A stretch of DNA of 64,000 nucleotides, from NCBI RefSeq assembly GCF_030865425.1, contig NZ_JAVFCB010000002.1, forward strand, positions 186,001 through 250,000. Direction: 5' to 3'. The notes beneath the pieces were generated by a model. The model did no database searches. It was not told the origin of the DNA and was given only the letters and a program-made list of their open reading frames with translations. A program made the position numbers and the translations under genes. How positions within the stretch are numbered: position 1 is the first letter of the stretch; each line of letters starts with the position of its first letter. Shown here piece after piece: positions 1 through 9,195 of the stretch. This DNA comes from Microbacterium capsulatum (GTDB taxonomy: Bacteria; Actinomycetota; Actinomycetes; Actinomycetales; Microbacteriaceae).

Positions 1-128
1 CGTCCGGCCCGTTCTGGGAGGCGGAGCCCGAGCACCAGGACTACCTGATCCGCTACCCGGACGGCTACACCTGCCACTTCCCGCGCGCGGGCTGGGTGCT
101 GCCGCGCCGGGACGCCGTCTCCTCCTGA
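1..128 (+). CDS. msrA: Peptide-methionine (S)-S-oxide reductase MsrA, 3' end only
   Basis: The window opens inside this gene; the first complete codon begins at position 3 and the stop is TGA at 126-128. The readable C-terminal tail of 41 residues contains [18 protein letters not shown] and RAGWVLPRR, which is the typical end of MsrA, the enzyme that reduces the S epimer of methionine sulfoxide in oxidised proteins with thioredoxin as electron donor. The catalytic GCFW motif lies outside the window, so activity cannot be judged. A strong hairpin follows 60 bases downstream. Identification rests on the tail alone but the pattern is characteristic. Confidence 0.85.
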   Translation, partial: SGPFWEAEPEHQDYLIRYPDGYTCHFPRAGWVLPRRDAVSS

Positions 129-187
129 CCGACGGTCCGAGCGGGCGCGCCGCCCTCCGGGTGCGGCCGGATCCGCTCCGCCGACGA

Positions 188-219
188 AGGCCCTCACCAT
201 CCGTGGATGGTGAGGGCCT
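188..219. terminator. Perfect hairpin between two convergent genes
   Basis: A perfect 15-bp inverted repeat (AGGCCCTCACCATCC and its complement) with only GT between the arms lies between the end of msrA and the end of the convergent winged-helix gene. It has no U-run, as is common for terminators in high-GC actinobacteria, and could serve both strands. Confidence 0.75.
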
Positions 220-229
220 GTCGCGTCGC

Positions 230-1345
230 TCAGCGGCCGCGCGGGGCCCAGACGACCTCGCGGCGCTCCGCGTCGGGGTCCGTGAACGCCAGGAGCGCCT
301 GCCCCTCCTCGGCGACGGCCGCGGCGTCCCGCGTGCCGAACGGTCGGTCGTACGGGCGCACCGTCAGCGTCGCGGCGTCGCCCTCGCGGGTGATCGTCCA
401 GTCGGCCGCGGTGAACCCGTCGACGAGCAGGATCTGCGGGGCGGGCCGCTGCGTCCGGTAGCCCTGCTGTCCGTGCGCGTCCGTGATCACCCGGCTGCGG
501 TCGGCGTGAGACAGCAGGAGGTTGTCGAAGTCGTACAGGAACCGCGGCGGCGCGGGCATGTCGGGATCCGGTCGCGGCGCGTCCGGCAGGTCGAACAGCT
601 CCTGCCCGTTCTCGTCGCGGAACGTCAGCAGATCAGGCCGCATCCGGTCGACGACCTCGCGCAGCCGCGTCAGCCCCGACCACACCTGCACGTCCTTCAC
701 GGAGGCCGGACCGAATGCGCCGAGATAGCGCGCGATCGTCCGCCCGGGTGTGATCGGGGGCGTCCGGTCCGGCCCGAGCCAGGCGTCCGCCGTGGTGTGC
801 GCGATCGGGCCGCTGCGCCCCCACAGGCCGCGTGGTGGCACCTGCACGAGCGGCACCTGGTTGCGGATCGCGTAGACGAGCGACGCGGGCGCCCGGTCCG
901 GCCAGCGCTCGGCGAGCCGGGCGCCGAGCTGCGGATTGGTCAGCGGTGCCGGGGCGAGCAGCTCGGCGCCGTCCGCGACGAGCCGCGCCATGTCGATGCC
1001 CGCGACGGGCTTGCCGTGCGTATGGTTGCGGTAGAGGTCGCGATCCAGGACCGGCTGGACGAGCGGGCGCAGCGCGCGGGCGTCGTCAGCGGAGACCAGG
1101 TGGATCGTCGAGCGCATCAGGGCGATGCGGACGAGCGTGCGGTCGGTGAGCGGATCGGCCGCCTGCGCCGGGGCGAAGCCGGCGAGCCGCGACCACAGCC
1201 CGACGTACCAGGAGTGCGGCGTCTGCGCCTGCAGGCCGACCAGATGCCGCACGGCGTCGATCACCGGCAGATCCGACCGGCGCAGCAGGAGCTGACGCTC
1301 GAGGGTGGCACGGCTGAGCGCACGGCGGTCGAGAGTCACGGTCAT
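230..1345 (-). CDS. Winged-helix DNA-binding domain protein (HTH_42 / AlkZ-like family)
   Basis: The 371-residue product starts MTVTLDRRALSRATLERQLLLRR and carries the family hallmarks HLVGLQAQTPHSWYVGLWSRL and, later, a GLRLREVVD-like region and a FLYDFDNLLLSH segment. Members of this family (Pfam HTH_42) include the DNA glycosylases AlkZ and YcaQ, which unhook interstrand crosslinks; most actinobacterial members are uncharacterised. I chose the ATG at 1343-1345 rather than the in-frame ATG at 1516 because homologous sequence begins there and the longer form would run into the clpX promoter region. The gene is transcribed away from clpX. Glycosylase activity is only a possibility; the QxQ motif region (GLQAQ) is present. 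Confidence 0.75.
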   Translation of the reverse strand: MTVTLDRRALSRATLERQLLLRRSDLPVIDAVRHLVGLQAQTPHSWYVGLWSRLAGFAPAQAADPLTDRTLVRIALMRSTIHLVSADDARALRPLVQPVLDRDLYRNHTHGKPVAGIDMARLVADGAELLAPAPLTNPQLGARLAERWPDRAPASLVYAIRNQVPLVQVPPRGLWGRSGPIAHTTADAWLGPDRTPPITPGRTIARYLGAFGPASVKDVQVWSGLTRLREVVDRMRPDLLTFRDENGQELFDLPDAPRPDPDMPAPPRFLYDFDNLLLSHADRSRVITDAHGQQGYRTQRPAPQILLVDGFTAADWTITREGDAATLTVRPYDRPFGTRDAAAVAEEGQALLAFTDPDAERREVVWAPRGR

Positions 1346-1551
1346 CCCACGAGCCTCGCAGGAGTTCACGTCCGTCCGGCGAAAGAACGCGCGGATGTCG
1401 GCGATCAGCGGATCGGGGGCGCGGCGAGGCCCCGGGATCCGTGGCGATGCGACCCGTTGTCGGATGTTGCGGTTAGGCTCGAACAGCGGTATCACCGCCC
1501 CCGCGATCGAGGGCACATCGGCCGCGGACCAGGTCTCGAAGGAGGACCCGC

Positions 1552-2820
1552 ATGGCTCGTATCGGTGAGAGCGCCGACCTCTTCAAGTGCTCGTTCTGCG
1601 GCAAGAGCCAGAAGCAGGTCCAGCAGCTCATCGCGGGCCCCGGCGTGTACATCTGCGACGAGTGCGTCGAGCTCTGCAACGAGATCATCGAAGAGCGCAT
1701 GGCGGAGTCGGCGAACGGCGAGGTCGCCGAGTTCGATCTGCCCAAGCCCCGCGAGATCTTCTCCTTCCTCGAGGAGTACGTCGTCGGGCAGGACCAGGCG
1801 AAGCGGGCGCTCGCCGTGGCCGTCTACAACCACTACAAGCGGGTGCGCGCCCGCGGCACCCTGCAGCCGGCCGAGCAGAAGGCCGACGAGATCGAGATCG
1901 CCAAGAGCAACATCCTGATGATCGGTCCCACCGGCTGCGGCAAGACCTACCTCGCGCAGACCCTGGCCAAGCGGCTGAACGTCCCGTTCGCCGTGGCCGA
2001 CGCCACCGCCCTCACCGAGGCGGGCTACGTCGGCGAGGACGTGGAGAACATCCTCCTCAAGCTCATCCAGGCCGCCGACTACGACGTCAAGCGCGCGGAG
2101 ACCGGGATCATCTACATCGACGAGGTCGACAAGATCGCCCGCAAGGCGGAGAACCCGTCGATCACCCGCGACGTCTCCGGCGAGGGCGTGCAGCAGGCGC
2201 TGCTGAAGATCCTCGAGGGCACGGTCGCCTCGGTGCCGCCGCAGGGCGGCCGCAAGCACCCGCACCAGGAGTTCCTGCAGATCGACACGACGAACGTGCT
2301 GTTCATCGTCGCCGGCGCGTTCGCCGGCCTCGAGGACATCATCTCCGCCCGCGTCGGCAAGCACGGCGTCGGCTTCGGCGCCCCGCTGCACGACAAGGGC
2401 AAGGATCTCGACCTGTTCAGCGAGGTGCTTCCGGAAGACCTGCACAAGTTCGGCCTCATCCCGGAGTTCATCGGCCGTCTGCCCGTCGTCGCCTCGGTCA
2501 CGCCGCTCGACCAGGCCGCCCTCATCGACATCCTCACGGGCCCGCGCAACGCGCTCGTGAAGCAGTATCAGCGGATGTTCCAGCTCGACGGCGTGGAGCT
2601 GGAGTTCGAGGAGGACGCGCTGCAGTCGATCGCCGACCTCGCCGTCCTGCGCAAGACCGGCGCCCGCGGCCTGCGCGCGATCCTGGAGGACGTGCTCGGG
2701 CCGATCATGTTCGAGATCCCGTCCGCGGAGGACGTGCAGAAGGTCGTCGTCACCCGTGCCGCGGTCGAGGAGGGCGCACCGCCCACGCTCGTCCTGGCCC
2801 GCAAGCGCAAGAGCGCCTGA
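1552..2820 (+). CDS. clpX: ATP-dependent Clp protease ATP-binding subunit ClpX
   Basis: This is the hexameric AAA+ unfoldase that feeds substrates to ClpP. The 422-residue product has the N-terminal zinc-binding domain (Cys13, Cys16, Cys35, Cys38), Walker A GPTGCGKT at residues 125-132, the pore-loop GYVG at 158-161, Walker B IIYIDE at 186-191, and the C-terminal GARGLRAI sensor-2 region. Length and motifs match complete ClpX. A strong ribosome binding site (AAGGAGG, 1539-1545) precedes the ATG by six bases. It is not next to clpP in this window and appears to be monocistronic, with a hairpin right after the stop. Confidence 0.98.
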   Translation: MARIGESADLFKCSFCGKSQKQVQQLIAGPGVYICDECVELCNEIIEERMAESANGEVAEFDLPKPREIFSFLEEYVVGQDQAKRALAVAVYNHYKRVRARGTLQPAEQKADEIEIAKSNILMIGPTGCGKTYLAQTLAKRLNVPFAVADATALTEAGYVGEDVENILLKLIQAADYDVKRAETGIIYIDEVDKIARKAENPSITRDVSGEGVQQALLKILEGTVASVPPQGGRKHPHQEFLQIDTTNVLFIVAGAFAGLEDIISARVGKHGVGFGAPLHDKGKDLDLFSEVLPEDLHKFGLIPEFIGRLPVVASVTPLDQAALIDILTGPRNALVKQYQRMFQLDGVELEFEEDALQSIADLAVLRKTGARGLRAILEDVLGPIMFEIPSAEDVQKVVVTRAAVEEGAPPTLVLARKRKSA

Positions 2821-2840
2821 CCGGACGGTCCGCGCCGGTG

Positions 2841-2870
2841 CGCCGTCGCGGATGACGAACCGCGTCGGCG
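2841..2870. terminator. Imperfect hairpin downstream of clpX
   Basis: Arms CGCCGTCGCGG (2841-2851) and CCGCGTCGGCG (2860-2870) pair except for one central T-T mismatch, with an eight-base loop. It sits between the convergent ends of clpX and the GyrI-like gene and has no U-run. Confidence 0.5.
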
Positions 2871-2877
2871 GCGCTGC

Positions 2878-3378
2878 TCAGTCGGCGACGCGCAGGAACA
2901 GGTCGGTGCGCTGTTGGTGGGCGGGCGTCGTCTGAAGATCGTCGTGGTAGACCTCGACCCAGACGCCGGCGGGGCGGCGTCCCTGCGCGATCATCGCGTC
3001 GTGCAGGCGCTCCCAGGCCGGGCCGAGGCCCTCGTACGAGCCCGTCAGTGTGCTGGCGAGCGCTGGGCCGTCCGGTACAGCGGAAGGGACGATCCTGCAC
3101 CCGCCGAAGAGCAGTTCGCCCTCGGGCGGATCCTGCACCGGGTAGCCGAGTTCCATGTCGAACAGCGTCATGGGGTCGCCGCGATAGATCGCGATCGCCG
3201 GACCGGTGCGGACGAGCGCGTCCGCGTCGAACGCCTCGCGCAGGGCCGCGATGGACGTGTCGACGGCCGTTCCCAGGTCGGAGAGTCGAAGCTCGGTGAA
3301 TCGGACGACGGCGAGCGGCTCCGCCGGCAGCTCGAGGGGAGTGGCCTCGCCATACGGCCCGTCAGAAAGTGTGAACAT
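2878..3378 (-). CDS. GyrI-like small-molecule-binding (effector-binding) domain protein
   Basis: The 166-residue protein consists of a single GyrI-like / AraC effector-binding fold: it has PLAVVRFTEL near residue 23, AIAIYRGDP near 62, a FDMELGYPV strand at about 73, and a C-terminal segment containing SYEGLGPAWERLHDAM and GVWVEVYHDD. This fold is the ligand-binding half of BmrR and Rob-like regulators, and free-standing versions bind or hydrolyse small molecules. No DNA-binding domain is present. A good ribosome binding site (GGAGGAGA) lies just upstream of the ATG at 3378. The neighbouring peptidase is on the same strand but 120 bases downstream, so an operon is uncertain. The ligand is unknown. 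Confidence 0.75.
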   Translation of the reverse strand: MFTLSDGPYGEATPLELPAEPLAVVRFTELRLSDLGTAVDTSIAALREAFDADALVRTGPAIAIYRGDPMTLFDMELGYPVQDPPEGELLFGGCRIVPSAVPDGPALASTLTGSYEGLGPAWERLHDAMIAQGRRPAGVWVEVYHDDLQTTPAHQQRTDLFLRVAD

Positions 3379-3498
3379 CGGGATCTCCTCCAGGGCAGGG
3401 CAAGAACAGGACAGAGAGCACGGCAGAGGTCGGGGTCGGGTCCACGACCTCTTCTCCCAGCCTAGATCCGTGCCGGGGTGCCGGGAAGAGTGTGACGG

Positions 3499-5550
3499 TC
3501 AGGCATCCAGCCCACGGCGCTTCAGCAGCGGGGCGATCTCGGCGGCACGGCCGCGGAAGTCGCGGTAGGCCTCGAGCGGATCCTTCGCCCCGCCCACGCC
3601 GAGCAGCCGCCGGCGGAAGCGCTCGCCGTTGGACCGGGTGAGGCCGCCGTTCTCGCGGAACCACTCGACCGTGTCGGCGTCGAGCACCTCGCTCCAGATG
3701 TACGAGTAGTACCCCGCGCTGTAGCCGCCCGAGAACACGTGCGCGAAGTACGCCGACGAGTACCGGGTCGGCACAGCCGGGTCGTCCAGTCCTATGTCCG
3801 CGAGCGCCGCGGCCTCGAATCCGGCGACGTCGTCGATCGTCTCCCCGGCGTGCAGCGCGTGCAGCGCCTGATCGAGCCATGCCGCGGCGAGGTACTCGCT
3901 GGTCGCGCGGCCCTGGTCGAAGGTCTCGGTCGCCCGCAGCCGCTCCACCAGGTCGGCGGGCAGCGGCTCGCCGGTGAGGTGGTGGCGGGCGTAGGAGTCG
4001 AGGATCTCCGGCCAGAGGATCCACATCTCGTTCACCTGGCTGGGGAACTCGACGAAGTCGCGGAACACGTTCGTGCCGGAGAAGTGCGGGTAGGTCACGT
4101 CCGAGAAGAGCCCGTGCAGCGCGTGCCCGAACTCGTGGAACAGCGTGGTGACCTCGTCGAGAGTGAGCAGGGTGGGCTCGCCGTCGGCGGGCTTCGCGAC
4201 GTTGAGGTTGTTCGCGACGACGGGCGCCGCCCCGCGCAGCGCGGACTGGCTGACGATCGGGTTCATCCACGCGCCGCCGCGCTTGCTGTCGCGCGTGTAC
4301 AGATCGAGCACGTACAGCCCGAGCGGGGATCCGTCCTGCTCGGACACCTCGAAGACCCGCGCGTCCGGGTGGTACGCGCGCAGGTCGGCGCGCTCCGCGA
4401 ACGTCACGCCGTACAGCCGGCCGGCCGCCGCGAAGACGCCGTCGTGCAGCACCCGTTCCGCCTCGAACCAGGGCCGCAGGGCCGCGGCGTCGATGTCGTA
4501 GCGCGCCGTGCGCAGCCGCTCGGTGTAGAACGCCCAGTCGTGGGCCTCGAGCGGGAACGGATCCGGCTCGGTCCGGTCGACGAGCTCCTGCAGGGCGGCG
4601 CGCTCGGCGGCGGCGTTGCGGGCCGCCGGCGCGGCCAGGTCCCGGAGCATGCGCTCGACCGCCGCGGGCGACCCCGCCGTCTCGTCCGCGGTGACCGCGG
4701 CGGCGTGGGTGGCCGCGCCGAGCAGGGCCGCGCGCTCGGCGCGGATCGCGACGATCTCCGCCAGCGTCGCGCGGTTGTCATGCCTGTTGCCGCGGGAGCC
4801 GCGGGACAGGGACGCCGCCAGGATCCGCCGGCGGCTGTCCCTGTTCGTCAGCGACGACAGGGCAGGGTGCCCGGTGAACAGCGGCAGGGTGAGCACGTGG
4901 GCGCCGTCCAGGCCGCGGTCGGCCGCGGCGCGTGCGGCGGCGGACAGCTCGCCCGGGCTCAGGCCGTCGAGCTCGGCGGGGTCGTGGAAGACCACGGCGA
5001 GCTCGTTCGTGTCGGCGAGCAGGTTCCGCTCGAACGTCGTGCTCAACGTGGACAGACGCTGGTTGAGCGCGGTCAGCCGGGCCTTGGCGTCGTCGTCGAG
5101 GGCGGCGCCGGCGAGGGTCATCTCGCGGTGCCAGCGCTCGACGAGGCGGCGCTGCTCGGGCTCGAGAGGGAATGCGGCGAGGTTCTCGTGCAGCAGCGAG
5201 ATCCGCCAGTACAGCGCCGAGTCGAGCAGGATCGCGTCGTGGTGCGCCGCCATGAGCGGTGCGAGCTCTTCGTCGATCGCCTGGATCTCGGCCGTGGCGT
5301 CGGCCGAACTGACCGTGTAGAACGTGTGCGCCGTGCGATCCAGCAGCTCGCCGCTGCGCTCGAGCGGTTCCATCGTGTTCTCGAACGTCGGCATCGAGCG
5401 CGCCATGGTGATCCGCCGGATCTCGGCGAGCTGCTCCTCGCAGCCGAGCCGGAACGCGGGCAGGTAGTGCTCGGGGCGGATCGCGGAGTAGTCGGGGAGC
5501 CGGTACGGGAGGGCGGAGGGCTGCAGCAGCGGGTTCGTCTCGACCGTCAT
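3499..5550 (-). CDS. dcp: M3 family metallopeptidase, peptidyl-dipeptidase Dcp-like
   Basis: The 683-residue product matches the length and layout of Dcp/oligopeptidase A zinc peptidases, cytoplasmic enzymes that trim short peptides. The catalytic zinc motif HEFGH is at residues 472-476, and the third ligand is Glu501 in the DFVEFPSQ segment. The N-terminal half is helical, as expected for the clamp-like M3 fold, and LPDYSAIRPEHYLPAF at the start is typical of the family. No signal peptide is visible. The start at 5548-5550 (ATG) fits the family N-terminus. Dcp (dipeptide release from the C-terminus) is favoured over OpdA by overall resemblance, but the distinction is not proved here. Confidence 0.9.
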   Translation of the reverse strand: MTVETNPLLQPSALPYRLPDYSAIRPEHYLPAFRLGCEEQLAEIRRITMARSMPTFENTMEPLERSGELLDRTAHTFYTVSSADATAEIQAIDEELAPLMAAHHDAILLDSALYWRISLLHENLAAFPLEPEQRRLVERWHREMTLAGAALDDDAKARLTALNQRLSTLSTTFERNLLADTNELAVVFHDPAELDGLSPGELSAAARAAADRGLDGAHVLTLPLFTGHPALSSLTNRDSRRRILAASLSRGSRGNRHDNRATLAEIVAIRAERAALLGAATHAAAVTADETAGSPAAVERMLRDLAAPAARNAAAERAALQELVDRTEPDPFPLEAHDWAFYTERLRTARYDIDAAALRPWFEAERVLHDGVFAAAGRLYGVTFAERADLRAYHPDARVFEVSEQDGSPLGLYVLDLYTRDSKRGGAWMNPIVSQSALRGAAPVVANNLNVAKPADGEPTLLTLDEVTTLFHEFGHALHGLFSDVTYPHFSGTNVFRDFVEFPSQVNEMWILWPEILDSYARHHLTGEPLPADLVERLRATETFDQGRATSEYLAAAWLDQALHALHAGETIDDVAGFEAAALADIGLDDPAVPTRYSSAYFAHVFSGGYSAGYYSYIWSEVLDADTVEWFRENGGLTRSNGERFRRRLLGVGGAKDPLEAYRDFRGRAAEIAPLLKRRGLDA

Positions 5551-5576
5551 GGGTCCGAGCCTAGGCGGGCACCGCG

Positions 5577-5600
5577 CCCTTCGACAGGCTCAGGGACCGG
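5577..5600 (+). repeat. Dispersed TTCGACAGGCTCAG repeat, intergenic copy
   Basis: The sequence CCCTTCGACAGGCTCAGGG followed by ACCGG lies in the short gap between the peptidase start and the end of the LysR gene. The same core recurs inside ileS and three times inside rne in this window. It is a short dispersed repeat seen in many actinobacterial genomes; its role is unknown. Confidence 0.8.
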
Positions 5601-5607
5601 TCCGGGC

Positions 5608-6510
5608 TCAGCCGGTGAGTTCGCCCATCACCCGGACGAGGGCGTCGGCGACGAGCCGGACCGCGCGGCGGCGCAGGTTCTCCGGGCGGGCGAGCAGGTC
5701 GATCATGCGGTTCGTGCTCACGTACTGCAGCGGGCGGCGGACGACGGTGTCGGCCACCGCGGACGTGTACCGCGGGAGCACGCCGATCACGTCTCCGGTC
5801 GCGATCACGGACGCGGCGACGCCGTAGTCGTTGATGCGGTGCACGATCTCGGCCGGACGGTTCGTCACGGCGGAGATCGTGCGGAGCACGTCGTCGGGGG
5901 AGTAGCCCGCGCGGCTGGTCACCCACCGCTCGCCGACGACGTCCGCCGGGTACAGCGAGGACCGCTTCGCGAGCGGATGATCCGGGGCGAGCGCGACGTC
6001 GAGGGGCTCTGCGGCCAGCGTGACCACCCGGATGCCCGTCTTCGGCCACGGCGGGCTGTGCTCCATGCGGTGCGCGAGTACGAGATCGTACCGGGCGGTG
6101 AGCGCCGGGAACTCGCTCTGCGCGACATCCTCGTCGGTGAAGCGGATCGCGGGGACGTCCGGCCCGGATCCCAGCTCGCGGATCAGCGGCCCGAACAGCG
6201 CCTGGGCCGCGCTGAGGAACCCGCTGACGGTGACCTCGCCGCCCTCCGCGGTCTCGAACTCCTCGACGGCCGTGCGGGCGGCGGCCATCGCCTCGAGCGC
6301 CGCGGCCCCCGCCTCGGCGAGCGCCTCCCCGGCGGGCGTCAGCACGAGCGTGCGCCCCTGCTTGCGGGTCAACGGGGCCCGCACACCGCGCTGCAGGGCC
6401 GCCAACTGCTGCGACACCGCGGACGGTGTCACCCGCAGCGCCTCGGCGACCGCGGTCACGCTGCCGAGCGCGCCGAGTTCGCGGAGGATCTGGAGCTGCT
6501 GGAGCTGCAT
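5608..6510 (-). CDS. LysR-family transcriptional regulator, divergent from tdh-kbl
   Basis: The 300-residue protein begins MQLQQLQILRELGALGSV and has an N-terminal winged helix-turn-helix (residues 1-60, including TPSAVSQQLAALQ) followed by a periplasmic-binding-protein-like effector domain, the LysR arrangement. It is transcribed divergently from tdh with an 87-base gap, the usual placement of a LysR regulator relative to its target, so control of threonine degradation by a co-inducer such as threonine is likely. This is inference from position; the effector cannot be read from the sequence. Confidence 0.88.
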   Translation of the reverse strand: MQLQQLQILRELGALGSVTAVAEALRVTPSAVSQQLAALQRGVRAPLTRKQGRTLVLTPAGEALAEAGAAALEAMAAARTAVEEFETAEGGEVTVSGFLSAAQALFGPLIRELGSGPDVPAIRFTDEDVAQSEFPALTARYDLVLAHRMEHSPPWPKTGIRVVTLAAEPLDVALAPDHPLAKRSSLYPADVVGERWVTSRAGYSPDDVLRTISAVTNRPAEIVHRINDYGVAASVIATGDVIGVLPRYTSAVADTVVRRPLQYVSTNRMIDLLARPENLRRRAVRLVADALVRVMGELTG

Positions 6511-6597
6511 ATGTCCATTAGATCATGTAGTGATGCTTAAGGATCCCTCCAGATACTCGGCATTGATCTACATTATCGGGTGGAGTGAGATGGAAGC
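6511..6597. promoter_or_regulatory. AT-rich divergent regulatory region between lysR and tdh
   Basis: This 87-base gap is clearly poorer in GC than its surroundings. It contains the inverted pair ATGTAG (6525-6530) and CTACAT (6568-6573) within partly symmetrical longer arms (GATCATGTAGTGATG and ATTGATCTACATTATC). Such spaced AT-rich symmetry is typical of LysR binding sites covering divergent promoters. Exact -35 and -10 boxes are not clear. Confidence 0.5.
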
Positions 6598-7641
6598 ATG
6601 AAGGCTCTCTACAAGGACGGCCCGCACGCGGGCCTGGAACTCGTCGACCGCCCGGACCCGGTGGCGGGCCCCGACGAGGTGGTCATCCGCGTGCTCCGCA
6701 CCGGAATCTGCGGCACCGACCTGCACATCGAGCGGTGGGACGACTGGGCCGCGTCCGCGGTGAACTCCCCGCTCATCCCCGGGCACGAGTTCTACGGCGA
6801 GGTCGTCGAGATCGGGCCGCTCGTGCGCGACATCGCCGTCGGCGATCGCGTCTCCGGCGAGGGGCACATCGTCTGCGGCACGTGCCGCAACTGCCGCGCC
6901 GGTCGTCGCCAGATGTGCATCCGCACGATCGGCCTCGGCCTGCAGCGCGACGGCGCGTTCGCGGAGTACCTCTCCCTGCCGGCCACGAACGTGTGGGTGC
7001 ACCACGCCGACGTGTCGCCCGAGGTGGGCGCGATCTTCGACCCGCTCGGCAACGCCGTGCACACCGCCCTCGCCTTCCCGATCATCGGCGAGGATGTGCT
7101 GGTCACCGGCTGCGGCCCGATCGGACTGATGTCGATCGCGATCGCCCGGCACGCGGGAGCCCGCTTCATCACCGCCACCGACGTGAGCAGGCCGCGGCTC
7201 GAGCTCGCCAAGGAGATGGGAGCCGACGTGGTCGTCGACGTCTCCCGCGAGGACATCCACGACGCGCAGCGCGCGCTCGGCATGCGCGAGGGCTTCGACG
7301 TCGGCTTCGAGATGAGCGGCGCGCCGAGCGCCCTGCCCGCCATGATCGACAACATGAACCACGGCGGCCGGATCGCGATGCTCGGCCTGCCGACCGGCCC
7401 GTTCAGCGTGGACTGGGGCAAGATCGTCACGCACATGCTCACCGTCAAGGGGATCTACGGCCGCGAGATGTTCGAGACCTGGAACGCCATGGGCGCGATG
7501 CTGCAGACCAGCCCGGTGCTGCGTGACGCGATCACGCGGATCATCGCCGAGGTCATCCCGGCCCGCGACTGGAAGAAGGGCTTCGCGGACTCCGCGTCGG
7601 CGGGCACGGGCAAGATCATCCTCGACTGGACCCAGGTGTAG
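6598..7641 (+). CDS. tdh: L-threonine 3-dehydrogenase
   Basis: Tdh oxidises L-threonine with NAD+ to 2-amino-3-ketobutyrate. The 347-residue product is a zinc-dependent medium-chain dehydrogenase: catalytic zinc residues Cys38 (GICGTD) and His63-Glu64 (PGHEF), structural zinc cysteines 93, 96, 99 and 107, and a Rossmann fold around [19 protein letters not shown]. Tdh-specific sequence such as [11 protein letters not shown] near the C-terminus supports the assignment over other alcohol dehydrogenases. It is followed eight bases later by kbl, which uses the product, so the pair forms a threonine-to-glycine operon. Confidence 0.97.
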   Translation: MKALYKDGPHAGLELVDRPDPVAGPDEVVIRVLRTGICGTDLHIERWDDWAASAVNSPLIPGHEFYGEVVEIGPLVRDIAVGDRVSGEGHIVCGTCRNCRAGRRQMCIRTIGLGLQRDGAFAEYLSLPATNVWVHHADVSPEVGAIFDPLGNAVHTALAFPIIGEDVLVTGCGPIGLMSIAIARHAGARFITATDVSRPRLELAKEMGADVVVDVSREDIHDAQRALGMREGFDVGFEMSGAPSALPAMIDNMNHGGRIAMLGLPTGPFSVDWGKIVTHMLTVKGIYGREMFETWNAMGAMLQTSPVLRDAITRIIAEVIPARDWKKGFADSASAGTGKIILDWTQV

Positions 7642-7649
7642 GAGACCCC

Positions 7650-8825
7650 ATGTACGGAGCATTCCAGAACCACCTCGCGAGCGAGCTCGCCGGGATCGAA
7701 GAGGCCGGCCTCACCAAGCACGAGCGCGGGATCCGCGGTCCGCAGAGCGCTGAGATCGTCGCCGACGGCGCGGAGGTGCTGAACTTCTGCGCGAACAATT
7801 ACCTCGGTCTCGCGGACGACGCGCGTCTCATCGCCGCCGCCAAGGGCGCCCTGGACGACTGGGGCTACGGCCTCGCGAGCGTGCGGTTCATCTGCGGCAC
7901 GCAGGAGCAGCACCTCGAGCTCGAGCGGCGGCTGTCGGCGTTCCTCGGCACCGACGACGCGATCCTGTTCTCCTCGTGCTTCGACGCCAACGGCGGCGTC
8001 TTCGAGACGCTGTTCTCGGCGGAGGACGCGATCATCTCGGACGAGCTGAACCACGCCTCGATCATCGACGGGATCCGCCTCTCCAAGGCCCGCCGGCTGC
8101 GCTACCGCAACCGCGACATGGCCGACCTCGAGGAGCAGCTCAAGGCCGCCGCCGACGCCCGCTTCCGGGTGATCGTCACGGACGGCGTGTTCTCGATGGA
8201 CGGGTACATCGCCCCGCTCGCCGACATCTGCGACCTCGCCGAGCGCTACGACGCCCTCGTGTTCGTGGACGACTCGCACGCCGTCGGCTTCATCGGGGAG
8301 CACGGCCGCGGCACCCCCGAGCTGTGCGGCGTCGAAGGGCGGGTCGACATCTACACCGGCACCTTCGGCAAGGCCCTCGGCGGCGCCTCCGGCGGATACG
8401 TCGCGGCGCACCAGGACATCGTCGACCTGCTCCGCCAGCGCGCGCGTCCGTACCTGTTCTCGAACACGCTCGCGCCGTCGATCGTCGCCGGCACCCTGCA
8501 GGCGCTCGACCTCGTCGAGGGATCCGGCGCGTTGCGTGCGCAGCTGCAGGAGAACGCCGCGCTGTTCCGTCGACGGATGACCGAGGAGGGCTTCGAGCTG
8601 CTCCCCGGCGAGCACCCGATCGTCCCGGTCATGTTCGGCGACGCCGCGCTGACCGCCCGGGTCGCCGCGGAGATGCAGAGGCAGGGCGTGTACGTGACCG
8701 CGTTCAGCTTCCCGGTCGTGCCCCGCGGGCTCGCACGGATCCGCGTGCAGCTGTCGGCGGCGCACACCGCGGAGCAGGTGGAGCGCTGCGTCACGGCCTT
8801 CGTCGCCGCCCGCGCCGCCGCCTGA
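7650..8825 (+). CDS. kbl: Glycine C-acetyltransferase (2-amino-3-ketobutyrate CoA ligase)
   Basis: Kbl cleaves 2-amino-3-ketobutyrate with CoA to glycine and acetyl-CoA. The 391-residue product is a class II alpha-oxoamine synthase with [12 protein letters not shown] at residues 47-57, the [16 protein letters not shown] segment near 206-221 that contacts PLP, and the Schiff-base Lys241 in [10 protein letters not shown]. Its ribosome binding site (TAGGAG) overlaps the tdh stop codon, so the two are translated from one message. Length equals that of known Kbl enzymes. Confidence 0.97.
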   Translation: MYGAFQNHLASELAGIEEAGLTKHERGIRGPQSAEIVADGAEVLNFCANNYLGLADDARLIAAAKGALDDWGYGLASVRFICGTQEQHLELERRLSAFLGTDDAILFSSCFDANGGVFETLFSAEDAIISDELNHASIIDGIRLSKARRLRYRNRDMADLEEQLKAAADARFRVIVTDGVFSMDGYIAPLADICDLAERYDALVFVDDSHAVGFIGEHGRGTPELCGVEGRVDIYTGTFGKALGGASGGYVAAHQDIVDLLRQRARPYLFSNTLAPSIVAGTLQALDLVEGSGALRAQLQENAALFRRRMTEEGFELLPGEHPIVPVMFGDAALTARVAAEMQRQGVYVTAFSFPVVPRGLARIRVQLSAAHTAEQVERCVTAFVAARAAA

Positions 8826-8837
8826 CGGATCCGTCAT

Positions 8838-8874
8838 CGAGAGCGCGCGAGGGACACCCCCTGGCGCGCTCTCG
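8838..8874 (+). terminator. Intrinsic terminator after tdh-kbl
   Basis: A perfect 11-bp stem (CGAGAGCGCGC with its complement) and a 15-base loop lies 12 bases after the kbl stop and is followed by TGTTCT. Confidence 0.8.
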
Positions 8875-8957
8875 TGTTCTCCCGGTGCGTCCGCGGCCCG
8901 AGTCGCATCGAGGGGAGCGGACGGGGTCGGCGGCGGTGGAGGAGGGGCGGGGAGGGC

Positions 8958-8986
8958 GTTGTCGTGGCGCTCCCCGCGGCGTAAGA
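8958..8986 (+). promoter_or_regulatory. Candidate promoter upstream of the DUF1326 gene
   Basis: TTGTCG (8958-8963) and TAAGAT (8981-8986) are separated by 17 bases, a good match to the actinobacterial principal sigma factor consensus. It would give a leader of about 200 bases before the ATG at 9196. Within the 370-base gap from 8826 to 9195 I otherwise see only the kbl terminator and no convincing gene. Confidence 0.5.
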
Positions 8987-9195
8987 TTGCCGCCGCGCGT
9001 CGATGGGGACCCCGGGGGATGAGTGCGGGAGCACCGATTCCTGCGGCATCCGTCGACGCGGCGACGACACGAGAGTGCCGTCGGTCACGATCGCCGAACC
9101 CGACGACCGCAAGAAGATCGAGCGCCGCACGGCGCCAACCGTCTGGGATGGCTGACGTCCGCCTGCCCGCGCGATCCAGACATTCTGGGGAAACG

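Noticed and set aside
161..1918. Long plus-strand frame of 585 codons across the winged-helix gene and clpX start
   Set aside because: Arg/Pro-rich antisense and out-of-frame translation typical of high-GC DNA; the opposite strand holds a family-like protein and clpX is unambiguous.
3739..6540. Plus-strand frame of 933 codons opposite the peptidase and LysR genes
   Set aside because: Antisense shadow of two clear genes; composition is Arg/Gly/Val-rich with no domain.
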